A stretch of DNA of 64,000 nucleotides from Dastarcus helophoroides (lineage: Eukaryota > Arthropoda > Insecta > Coleoptera > Bothrideridae), in contig CM053327.1 in NCBI GenBank assembly GCA_028583605.1, forward strand, positions 34,032,126 to 34,096,125. Direction: 5' to 3'. The notes below the pieces were generated by a model, which was not told the origin of the DNA, searched no databases, and was given only the letters and a program-made list of their open reading frames with translations. This document shows positions 1 through 12,400 of this stretch, piece after piece; position 1 is the stretch's first letter; each line of letters begins with the position of its first letter. The position numbers and the translations under genes are program-made.

Positions 1-142
1 TGGTGCCAATGGTTTTTGAGCTATTGTCAAAAGTCATCGGAAAACACTTTTAGAGCGACGTTCCAAAAACCAATTGTGTTACATTTCCTGTTAATAGAAC
101 TTGTGTGATATTTTAAATCTAATACGATTATACTCATTTTAG

Positions 143-413
143 GCAGAATTCGTAGTTTATGAAGATAGGGAAGACTATCCAGATTTGATAAGAGGCAGCC
201 AGCACATATTGCACTGCCATTTCGTTAGACAATTTATTTCGGCCGTTACGATTTTACAATACATTGGATACGAAAAACCTTTTCATGTGGAAGGAGTGAC
301 CAGTAATTTTCATCCAAGTACAGATGGAAAACCATGGAAACCTTGGCATCACATCTATTCGCTAAATTCAGCCGGGAAAGATGCTGTCCACAACCCGACA
401 GTCAATCCAACAG
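143..413 (+). CDS. ADGB: Androglobin exon (window exon 1), calpain-like region
   Basis: This exon follows a TTTTAG acceptor at 137-142, starts in phase 0 and ends before GTATAC with one base carried over. It encodes residues 1-90 of the window fragment. It includes HFVRQFISAVTILQYIGYEK and a Trp-rich stretch KPWKPWHHIYSLN. With the next exon it forms the conserved GKYIVRLFWMGAWRK segment, which in androglobins is part of the calpain-like domain. No initiator Met is expected here, because the upstream exons lie outside the window. Its downstream intron is about 3.2 kb and carries a LINE fragment and an intron-end duplication. Confidence 0.85.
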
Positions 414-3400
414 GTATACTTACAATCAGATTAATGAGATTCGAATTTATTTCCAGTTTTTATTAAAGTTCGAATTTCTGGTTTTTTTTTTTGAAAATTC
501 AGGGTTTGCATTGATATTATCGACACCAAGAGCTGTACTCTCCCGCGTAAAAGTGGTACTCATTGCGTTTTCGTCAGGGAACCAAGCTACCATCTGCTCC
601 AGTCTCGATATCTATCAACAAAGGTGTATTCCCTAACATATGGAAATCTGCTAGAGTGCAGCCTGTCCCTAAATAGGGAAAAAGGAATCTGGCTAACAAC
701 TATCGCCCTATATTTTTGTTACCCGTTATATCTAAAGTGATAAAAAAGGTTATCAACATCGAGATTCTCAAATATCTGAAGGAAAGTAGAATCATCTTCT
801 GCAGGCAATACGGTTTTAGACAACAACCTTCCATTGGCGATCTACTGGCATATGTTACTCATATCTGTAACTCAGCTATGGAAAAACATGGTGAGGCTAG
901 GATTGTGACATTGGATATCTTACAGGCTTTCGACAAAGTCTGGCACTGATTTCTTCTCGCCAAATTAACATCTTATGGTCTTCCTCCTGTACTCTATCAT
1001 TTGATATCCAATTTTCTCGCTGACTGATTTCTGCAGGTCGTCGTCGATGGCATTTTATCCTAGACTTTTGTGATTAATGCAGGGGTGCCTCAGGGGTCTG
1101 TCCTGTCTCTTACTCTGTTTCTGTTACACATATCTTAGCTTCAACTTCCAATCCTGTATACAGCTACGCAGATGATGGTAGCCTCGTGTCATCTCTTTCC
1201 TCCGATAAACCATTATCCGTCGCTGCTTCAGATCGACTAAGGAAATAGCAGATACAGACGATTAATCGGGATCTCGAGATTGTTCTGGAATGAGATAAGA
1301 ACAATTTGGTCGACTTCAATGCTTCAAAAACTCAGGCCGCGGTTTTCTCTAACAAAACATCAAGGGATAATGCAACAAACATACGAATGGACGGTAAAAT
1401 CCTTCCGATGAAATCTAATCTATCTATCCTAGGAGTGAATGAGAGCACTAACTTCTCTTGGGACGATCATGTGCGCGCCATTGCCAAATCCGCCCCTCAG
1501 AAGCTAGGCTTTCTTTTTAGAGTTAAAAAGTATTTCACATCTCATCAGCTATTAACACTATACAAAGCTCAAGTTAGGCCAACACTAGCCAATACTGTTC
1601 TCATGTTTGGAGTTCGAGTTGGAATGCGAGCACTAACTTATCTTGGGATGATCATGTGCGCGCCATTGCCAAATTCACCTCTCAACAGCTAGGCTTTCTT
1701 TTAAGGCAAAAAAGTACTTTAAATCTCATCAGCTACTCACACTATACAAAGCCCAAGTTAGGCCAACACTAGAATACTCTTCTCATGTTTGGAGTTCAGC
1801 CCCAAAGCACACTTTAGCTCTTTTGGATTCAGATTAAAGAAGAGCGATTCGCCTCATTGATGACGAAAGTTTGACCGATTCTCTCGAAACACTAGAGCAC
1901 AGGCGGATGGTTGGTGACTTGTCTCTTTTTTTCAAGTACTATCATGGAAGATGCTCGCGGGGACAAATAGGATTAATCCCCCACAAGAGTAAGGTTCTTG
2001 AGGCATATAAGACAGTCGGAGACAGCAAGTTCCTGTGTAGTTCAGCTTGACACAGTGAGGACTTCTGTCTACGGAGACTCTTTATTTCTATAGAACTTCC
2101 AAGTTATGTCTCTTTTTTACAAGTACAAGATCATGGAAGATGCTCGCAGGAACTAATAGGATCGATTCCCCCCAAGGGCAAGGTTCTTGAGGCATATAAG
2201 ACAGTCGGAAACAGCATGTTTCTGTGCGATCCAGCTTGACACAGTGAGGACTTCTGTCTACGGAGACTTTTTTGTATAGAACTTCCAAGCTATGAAACGC
2301 GTTACCGAAAGGAATTTTCCCCAAAACTTACAACCTATCCTCGTTTAAGAAGGCGGTTCATCACCATCTATCCTCGTTTTTGCATCCTACTCGCAGTGCT
2401 TTGAAGGCATAATGGGGTTACCCTTTGCGAGTAGATTAAAGCTAAAAAACTAAAAATTAACAAGAAATGGCGCCCAAGAAGAATCTGGCAAGCGAGCACG
2501 CGATCTATTCGATCGAATGTTTTCAGCAGATGAAATGTGGAGTTACAGGGTAAATCTACCGAGACTCAAGCAAAAAAAAATTCAAGTTTTTTGTCGAGAT
2601 AGTCAACTTTTTACCTCGTATGATCAAAAAAAATATTATTCGCCCGCATTATGTCCCTTAGCAAGTGAGCCTTGACTGTAAATGTTCCAATAAACGTATA
2701 TTTATGTAGCTTTTGGGCTTATCTGCTTTCTGTTATTTTTTATTTATAAAAGTGTTCGCGCCGTAGCAATTTTCTGAGAGGTAACTTCTTAGCAAACGAT
2801 TTTAAGACTACCTTTGCTTTAGTTGCTGAATAATACACAACTTTTAACTCGTAAAATGGCATGTTATCTACATTTCGACCAAAATCCTATAATACGAAGT
2901 GTCTTTTCTTTCGTATATAAATCTGTGTTTGAAGAGGCTGAGGCTCTATGGCTCCGATATTCTGTGGCCACACCCACAGCTTCCCCTATCGCGCCCCTAG
3001 CAACCGGGCGCGCGTTATCTTTACGTAATCTACATTTTAATCTTATAGGATCCTACACACGTAGATACGTACCTCGAGGTGTGCCTCAAGACGCTTTCTC
3101 AAGGCATAGTCTTCAATGCGACCGTTTTAGCGGAACCCAACGTGCATAGATACAACTCTACACAGCATGAGATTTGTCTCAGAGACCTGAGTCTCGAGGT
3201 ATGCCTCGAAGCAGATCTAATTGTAGGTAGGGCGTTTACTGTGCCCGACTGTCTACCTCCAGCGCGTGATCCATTTAAAACGCCTGATTTACCTAAAGCG
3301 TCTGAATCACCTAAAGCGCCTGATTCACCGAAAGCGCCTGATTCACCTAAAGCGCCTGATCCAACTAAAGCGCTTGATCTAACTAAAGCGCCTGATCCAA

Positions 3401-6400
3401 CTAAAGCGCCTGATCCAACTAAAGCGCCTGATCCACCGAAAGCGAACGATCCATGTACAGATAGTGACCCACATACATCGGCAGCTGAAACGTCAATTAG
3501 TTTTTTATTTATAAAAGTGTTTGCCTTAACAATTTTCTGAGAATTAACTATATTAGAAACGATTTTAGGAAAATACATCGTAAGATTGTTTTGGATGGGC
3601 GCCTGGAGGAAAATATACGTGGACGACAAATTACCAATAGACAAAGCACGCCACGTGCTGCTTCCGTCGCTGGTACCTCCCAAAGAAGAACCACCCCCAA
3701 CGGAACAAAAGGAAAGGCACACTTCGGCCACAGCGAAAACGCCTGGGTTTTCACACTTTTCCGCCTTTAACGCGTTTACTAGCGGAATGTCACCATTGGC
3801 GATGCTTCCGTTTTCTTTCAATATACAGCCGACGACCGCCAGAACCCCCAAAGGAGCTAAAAGTAAAGGTAAGAGAAGTTCTAAGGGTGGTGGTAGTCCG
3901 AGTGAAAGCCCGCCCGATAAGAAAAAGGACAAGGCAGTTGGTAAAGACGTTAAGGACAAACATAAGGAAACAGAAAAGGGAAAAGATAAAATTTCTGGTA
4001 AAACTGGTAAATCGGATGACCACCATTTGAAAGGCAAAGCAGGCCATGGATCTGAAGAATCAATTCTATCTCTACCGAGGGAGAAAATTGCTTTATGGCC
4101 CGCGCTGTTATGTAAGGCATTGCTTAAAATCGCGTGCCTGACTAGCACCTTAAATGGTGAAGAAGAAGAATACTCTATGATAGGCTGTTTCACGGGATGG
4201 ATTCGAAAAAAGATCCGTTGCCAAGGTACTTACAGTAGACTCCCGCTAAAGTTGCGCCCGTTAAAGTTGTCCGCTCGTTAAAGTTGACAAGATACGATCG
4301 CTAAAGTTGCGCGGATATTCCCCCTCTCTAATTTTCGAACGACGAATACACTTCTGAGTTTTAGCGCCACTTTTGAATAACCCACCCAACCGCACAAGGA
4401 GCAATACAACATACACATTTTTCGACAATGGTAGGGATGGTAGGGGAGTAGCAACTTTAACGGTTGATCTAGTCCGGTGAGCGCAACTTTAGCATGAGTC
4501 TACTGTATCAAACAACATCCAATAAATAGTTTATTAATAATAATAATCACTCAACATAGAAATGGACCATCTTGATATTTGGGACATTTGCGCCGCCCAC
4601 ACTCCCCATTATAAATGGCCGGAATCGAAGCCACCAAGTCCAGGGGAGATGTCTTTAACGAGAGGAAAAGTGAAAGGCAAAATGGCCCCAAAACTGGAAA
4701 AATCCAAATCGAGACTGAAACTTCCAAAATCCGAAGAGGAGGTGCCGATATCCTTTCATATTTTTGGAGTATGTGACGATATGAGGTAAGACCAATTGAT
4801 GAATTGCGAGCTTGAAAACGAGAATAAAATCGAAGGTTCATCGAGAAGAAAAAAGGTAAACTTTCGGAAAAATTTGAAGTTGTTGTTGTATTCTATTTTC
4901 ATTTACTTTATTTTAATTCGCCTCGCTTGAAACAGGAATACCGCTGATGATGTAATCCCTGAGGTGACGCCATGCTGGGATCATATGTTTTACATTACAG
5001 AACTCAGGAATATCCCTTTGGAAAAACCACCAGAAGCTCCAGGTAAAAATGATACTCTAAGAAAATTTACAGATGATATGGTCATTAAATAGAATTAAAT
5101 AATAAAATATAATTTTGGTGGAACGGACTGAACCTTGGTTATCTTCACAAATTGAAATACAAATCTTGTCCCCTAAACCCAAGAAAGATTAAAAGCCACT
5201 AATGCATTTCGATAAGCCAAATTATCTTCAGAGAGATACTGACAGATGAAATAATAAAAATTATTGCTACGAGCTTATCGGTTCGAATTGATTAACACAT
5301 TGAATAATTCCCACTTTATTACCAAACTAAACTCGGAACACTACAACTGAATAATGAACTCACTTATTTACTTCTAACTACTATGATAACGAAGGCTTCC
5401 ACGGCCAGAGTCAGTACAGGATATACTTCTTCCGGGATTGGACCGTGTCAAAGTAGGAGTATATCCTGTTCCAACTACTAACTCACTAATTACACTGACT
5501 GACTCTAACTGACTTCCTCGAGGGAAAGCTGACCGCCTTATATAGTTTTGGCTCCCGGTTCTAGAAAAATCACGCAGATAAGGCTTATCGTTTGCCGAAA
5601 TTTCTGGAACGCTTATCTGCCGTTTGTTTAGTTATCGCGGCTGCTTTCCCCTTATCAGAGCTTTCTAGAAACTTTTCTTACGCCCTAAATTCTATTCTAA
5701 ATTCCATTCTATCTATTTACATTGCGTTACAATATACTCTATTTCTAGACCTACCAAAGTGGAAGTATTTCAGATGGTTGGACTGGGCTGTTGAAAAGGG
5801 CATAATTGATAGACCAGTCCCATTAGACTGTACGAAGTATCTAAAGTGCTTCTTTCCCTTCAAAAAATGCGCAAACTATGTTATATACAGCCAGCCAAGT
5901 CACGAATCCATACTTAGCATATATGACAGCACCGGAGAGCCTCAGGATGGAAAGAAAAAGAAAGCTTCTGCTGGCAAAGATAAACCTCCTGCTGGTAAAG
6001 ACAAAGGTAAACGTAGTTCGAGTAGTATTTAAAATAAAATTAAAAATTTCGAGTGGTTTTTATTTAAATGTCAATTATTTTTCAAAATTTCGACTTTTTT
6101 TGCAAAGTTTTGATTATTTTTTGATTTTTTGTGGTTGAAAATTTCGCTACTTCTTAATTTTCGAAATTCTTTTAAAATATCGAATTTTTTGAAAATGTTG
6201 AAATTTTATGAAATGTTTGACATTTTATCAAAATTTTAATTTTTTTGACCTAAAATTTCAACTTTTTAAAAAATGTTCCACTTTCATTCGAAATTTTAGC
6301 TACCAAAAATTTAAACTTTTTTCAAAATTTTAACTTCCCAATATTTCGATTTTTGAAAACCTCGATCTATCTGAAAATTTTCATTTGTTTTCAATACTCC

Positions 6401-9400
6401 GGTTTCGAAAATTCTGGTTTTTACTGAAAAGTTGAGTGCAAATTTCCCAACTATTCAAAATTTAAACTTTTTTAAAATTCGAATTATTTCGAATTGGATA
6501 AAAATTCTCAAATCTCTGGCAAATTTTAATATTTTTTTAATTACGACTTTTTCTTTTTGAAAATTTCTTCTTTTGCAAAGTGTTGACTGCTTTTGGAAAT
6601 TTGAAAGATTTTGAAAAGTTTTGCCTTGTCAACAAATTTCGGCTTTTTTTATTGAAAATTTTAACCTTCTGCACTTTTTTAAAATGTTCGACTTTTTATT
6701 ATAATTCTCACTTTGTTGAAAATTCCGGCCTTTTTCAAATGTTAGAATTTTTCAAAATTTTAATCATTTTTCAAAATTTAAAATTTTTGGAGAACTTAAA
6801 AATTTTGTTCTTCATGGTAGACCCTTATTGACCGGAAATATTATGTTTTTTTCAGTTTGTTTAACATTTCTTCCAAACTGGGCCAAAGAAATGTTAAACA
6901 AATTGAAAAAAACTTTTTTTGATTATTTTTTTAATTTCAACTATTTTCAAAATTTTGACATTTTTTGCAAACTGTCGATTCTTTAGTTGAAAATTGTGTC
7001 GGATATTTCTTAAAACCTTTTATTGAAAATTTAGCCTAATATTTCGTACAATTTCGACTCCATTTCAAAACTTCGACATTTTTTTCAAAATTTCGACTCT
7101 CTTGAAAACTTGACTCTTTTTTAAAAAGTGCAAAATTTTTTAAAAATTTGAATTGTACATTATTTTAAACATTTCCAATTAAATTTCGACTTGAAAGAAA
7201 AGATTCTTTTTAAACTTGAACTATTGAAAATTTCGACTTTTTTTTAAATTTTACCTTTTCAAAATTTCAACTTTTTTGATAATTACGAATTTTTCGATAA
7301 TTTTGAGTTTTCTCCAATATTCGAAAATATCAGCTTCTTTAAAAATTTAATTTAAATGTCGATATTTTTCCTAAAATTCGTCTTTTATTCGCATTCCCAA
7401 AATTATTGAAAATGTCGACCATTTTAAAAATTGAAATTTTTTTTGGAAATCCTTATTTGCTTTTAAAAATTTGACGTCCTATGAAAATTTCAAAATTTTT
7501 TAAAATTTGACTTTTTTTTTTAAATTCGACTTTCTTGATAACTTTAGCTTTATTTTTGAAAAGTGGTAATGTTTTTCTTTTTAATTTACATTTTTGAAAA
7601 AAAAATTCGAAATAACACTCGAATTAAAAAAAAAAATGATTACATCGGTTTTTAAAATTGTGCAGTTTTGAGACAAATTTAAAAAAAAACCAGCATTTTA
7701 TATACAAATAAATTGCCAAAATTTGAATTTTAATCACAAAAAATTGGCTTCAAGCTGGAACATTTAATTTTTGAAATTTCTCTGGAACTTTAAAATTACT
7801 AGCAAAAAATTAAATTAGTACATTAAACTGTTAAGGAATTTTGATTCATTTTAATTTCGAAATTTTGAGTTGACTCTTTTTCTCAAAAATTTCAATAATT
7901 TCCACTTTAAAAGTCGAAATTATAACAATATTTTTGACAATTAATTTATTGAAATACAGAACTTGTCCCCGGAAACCAAGAAAGATTAAAAATATAACAA
8001 AGGTTGCTCTAATTGTGTTTTTTAAACTTTTTTGGTTTCAGGGGACAAGTTCTCTATTTCAATTTTTTAAGATAACCAAAGACCAGTCCGTTCCATCAAA
8101 ATTAATTTAACTAAAAAAAAATGTGCTTTCTTTAATTCCGAAAATATTTTTTTTTAAATGTTGTTTACTAATAAAAAATTTAAACTTTTTTCAGAAATAT
8201 GATCTGCTTTCTCTTGAAATTTTAAGTTTAATCTTTTTCGATCTTTTTTTTATCGAAATTTGAATTTTAAATTCGAACTTGAGAATTTCAAGAATAAATT
8301 TAACATCTCTAGAAAAATTGAAAATTTCGATTCAGAATTTTCTTTGGTCCTACAGTACTAGTAATTTTTTAGAGATATATCAAATTGTAAAAAAGATTGA
8401 AATTTACAAGGTTAATTTTTTCTTGAAATTTCAATATATTTCCCAAATAACTTCTTATTTTTATAAAGATTTGAAGTTTATTTTCCCTAAACTTTTCTTA
8501 ACAAAAAATTTCGACTTTTTTGTAAAGATATTTCAATTTTTTTTCAAATTTCGGTATTTTTCTTTCAGAAATTTTGCTTTGCTTTCCTAATTTTTTTTTT
8601 GAAATTTCGACTTTGCCTGGAGATTTTGTCTTTAAAATATTTTTTCTTCTACAAATTTTAATTTCTCTCTAATTTGTTTTGGAAATTTAAAATTACAAAA
8701 TAAACTGAACTTTAAAATATTAAAGTTTCGTTAAAAAACTTTTAAATTTTCAAAACAAATGAGATAGAAATCAAAATTTGTAGAAGAAAAAAATGTTTTA
8801 AAGACAAAATCTCCTGGAAAAGTCGACTTTTCCTGGAGATTTTATTTTTAAAATATTTTTTCTTCTACAAATTTTAATTTCTCCCTAATTTGTTTTGGAA
8901 ATTTAAAATTACAAAATAAACTGAACTTTAAAATATTAAAATTTCGTTAAAAAACTTTTAAATTTTCAAAACAAATGAGATAGAAATCAAAATTTCTACA
9001 AGAAAAAATGTTTTAAAGACAAAATCTCCTGGAAAAGTCGACTTTTCCTGGAGATTTTGTCTTTAAAGTATTTTTTCTCCTACAAATTTTAATTTCTCTC
9101 TAATTTGTTTTGGAAATTTAAAATTACAAAATAAACTGAACTTTAAAATATTAAAATTTCGTTAAAAAACTTTTAAATTTTCAAAACAAATGAGATAGAA
9201 ATCAAAATTTCTACAAGAAAAAATGTTTTAAAGACAAAATCTCCAGGAAAAGTCGACTTTTGATGGAGATTTTGTTTTTAAATTATTTTTTCTTTCTACA
9301 AATGTTAATTTCTCCCTAATTTGTTTTGGAAATTTAAAATTACAAAATAAACTGAACTTTAAAATATTAAAATTTCGTTAAAAAACTTTTAAATTTTCAA

Positions 9401-12400
9401 AACAAATGAGATAGAAATCAAAATTTCTACAAGAAAAAATGTTTTAAAGACAAAATCTCCAGGAAAAGTCGACTTTTTCTAGAGATTTTGTCTTTAAAAT
9501 ATTTTGTCTCCTACAAATTTTAATTTCTCTCTAATTTGTTTTGGAAATTTAAAATTACAAAATAAACTGAACTTTAAAATATTAAAATTTCGTTAAAAAA
9601 CTTTTAAATTTTCAAAACAAATGAGATAGAAATCAAATCAAAATTTCTACAAGAAAAAATGTTTTAAAGACAAAATCTCAAGGAAAAGTCGACTTTTCCT
9701 GGAGACTTTATTTTTAAAATATTTTTTCTTCTACAAATTTTAATTTCTCCTTAATTTGTTTTGGAAATTTAAAATTACAAAATAAACTGAACTTTAAAAT
9801 ATTAATATTTCGTTAAAAAACTTTTAAATTTTCAAAACAAATGAGATAGAAATCAAAATTTCTACAACAAAAAATGTTTTAAAGACAAAATCTCCTGGAA
9901 AAGTCGACTTTTCCTGGAGATTTTGTTTTTAGAATATTTTTTTCTTCTACAAATGTTAATTTCTCCCTAATTTGTTTTGTAAATTTAAAATTACAAAATA
10001 AACTGAACTTTAAAATAATAATATTTCGTTAAAAAACTTTTAAATTTTCAAAACAAATGAGATAGAAATCAAAATCTCTACAGGAAAAAATATTTTAAAA
10101 ACAAAATCTCCAGGAAGTCGAAATTTCAAAAAAAAATTTTTGTCTAAAATGTTTAGAGAAAAACACAAATGTTATAGGAAAAAAAAAGCAAAGTTTCCTA
10201 GAGAAACAAATCTAAATTTGAAAAAAAAATTGAAATATCTTAACAAAAAAGTCGAAGTTTTTTGTTTTTACCAAAATGTTCAAATTTTTAAAGAGCTTTC
10301 AGGGTCTTTTCCAAACATTTTTTGTCAAAACTACAAAATAAAATGAACCTTAAATTGTCAAAGTGTCGTAAAACAACTTGACATTTTTGAAGCAAATTAG
10401 AGGAACATAAAGAAAAATCTGGCAAAGTTGGAATTTGTAGAAGAAATTTTAAGAACGACACTCAAGAAAAATGGAAGTTTCGAGAAAATTTATTTTTATA
10501 AAATATTTAGGAAAAATGGAGACTACAGAAAAAATGGAGACTACAGAAAAAATTAAAATTTCCTGAAAAAATCGAAATATTTTTAAAAAAACTCAAAATT
10601 TTTATACAAAATGAGATTTGAGGTAAAAATTCGAAGATACCGTACTAACTTATTTTTTAGAGAAATAGTTAAATGTGAGATGAGTTGAATTTAGATTTTT
10701 TCTTGAAATTGTAATTATTTTCTCAAAATATTATTAACATTTTCAAAGAAATTTGAATTTTTTTCTGAACTTTTTAATTTCTTCTCGAAATATTTTCTTC
10801 CTCGAAAGTTTTACAAAAATTAGTTTTTGAAAATGTGATTTTGATTAAAATTAAAAATAAAATAGGTTTTTAAATATCGTAACTTCGTAAAAAAAACCTA
10901 AAATTTCTATAAAAAGAAATCAGAGAGGATTTAAAATTTCTGCAAAAAATTATGTAATGAAAAATGTTCAGAAAATTTTGAGAAAAAAACTCATAAGCGA
11001 AATTGGGGGTGCTGCAGTTCCACAGTGCCTATACGCCAGCCGCCACTGGACACACGTTTTACATTCCACAACAACCCTTGACCAAGATAATTTTTGATAT
11101 CCCGCTATTTATTCTTCATGGTAGACCCTTATTGACCGGAAATATTATGTTTTTTTTTTAATTTATTTAACATTTCTTCGGCCCAGTTTGGAAATATTTA
11201 AATTTTTCTGGTTTGTTGACTATTTTCTAAACAGTTTTTGAAATGCGACTACGTGATATTTAAATTTATTTCTTTAGGTTCTAAAACCGAACAAGGATCC
11301 TCCAAGACGAGTAAAGGCAAAGCCAACAAGGAGTCTCCTGTGCATGAAGAGCCTCCTCCCGATCCGAGCTTCTGGATAGAATTCGAAAAACTTAGGCAGC
11401 GAATTACGCACCTGATCCTATTTTTTAAACCATCCGATTTCAAGCATAAGGCGAGAGTATCAAATTTGTTCCTAAGATCGAGATCTGATACGGCTCCGTC
11501 AAAAGGAGGCAAGACCCAGGATCACGGTCAGGATTTCGAGACGGTGCTAGACTGGAAGCAGCTACCGTGGAGTTGTCAGCTTCAGTACACCGGTGGACCG
11601 TTACATTTCTTTGTTGATTCGCTAGATTCAAAGCTGCTCATATTAACTTTAAATGAGATGGGTAAACCGTCCCGATTAGATGGACCTGAAGACGATGAAG
11701 CCGTGGAGGTGAGTCGTTTGGAGAGAAGGAGGGTGAGCTGCTATGACGCAGGAGGAACCGTGTTTACTTTCGTCAGAAGGAGCTCGCTAGTCACGGATAT
11801 GATGCAAAAATTTTCTTTGTATAGAAGTTTGAATAGTCAATCAGAGTCTAGCGATAGTGGTATAATACCTAACACTTATGTTATTGTGGAAAGATATCAG
11901 TGGTTTTCGCGTAAGATGGGACCTGTTCTCGCATATTTAAGAACACGAGGTACAAAGTCCGTTTATTTGGATCTTAGCCCCGGTAGATACATTTGTAGGC
12001 TGTGGATCCGCACCAATAGCTTATTTACTGCTTCACTAATAAGCGATACACCTTTTCAAATTGGTCACTTGGAAGATATACTGGAGTCTATGGCTGGAGA
12101 ATGCCACAAATTTACCAAGATGGGATACGAAATTTGCAGCAAATTTGGACAACTGGTCCAGAAATTTGGATCACACGAATTTTTGGAAGCTAGTCGAAAT
12201 TTCTATAGAAGTTATTTACCCGACTTGGGTGGAAATTGTCTATTAAAAACCGATATGTCGTCGATTCACATGATATTTAAGGAACATTTTACAAAGCTGG
12301 TATTCGAACGTTTACATGATTCGGAACACGTGAAAGCGTTAAGAACGATATTCTTAGATCCATTAATAAATCAATCGGTAAAACAAGTTATTTATCGTGG

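Noticed and set aside
3099..4193. A 364-codon open frame on the minus strand
   Set aside because: It is antisense to androglobin exon 2 and to the KAPD minisatellite. Low-complexity coding on the + strand keeps the opposite strand open; no domain is visible.
5592..5748. Upstream extension of the exon 5 open frame with an apparent hydrophobic N terminus
   Set aside because: This part is the end of the solo LTR (similar to the LTR at 22662-22981) plus 17 nt of intron. The androglobin frame is entered by splicing at 5749.
11440..11631. Small minus-strand frames inside exon 6 (also 12651-13022, 13088-13336)
   Set aside because: Shadows of the strongly supported androglobin coding strand.
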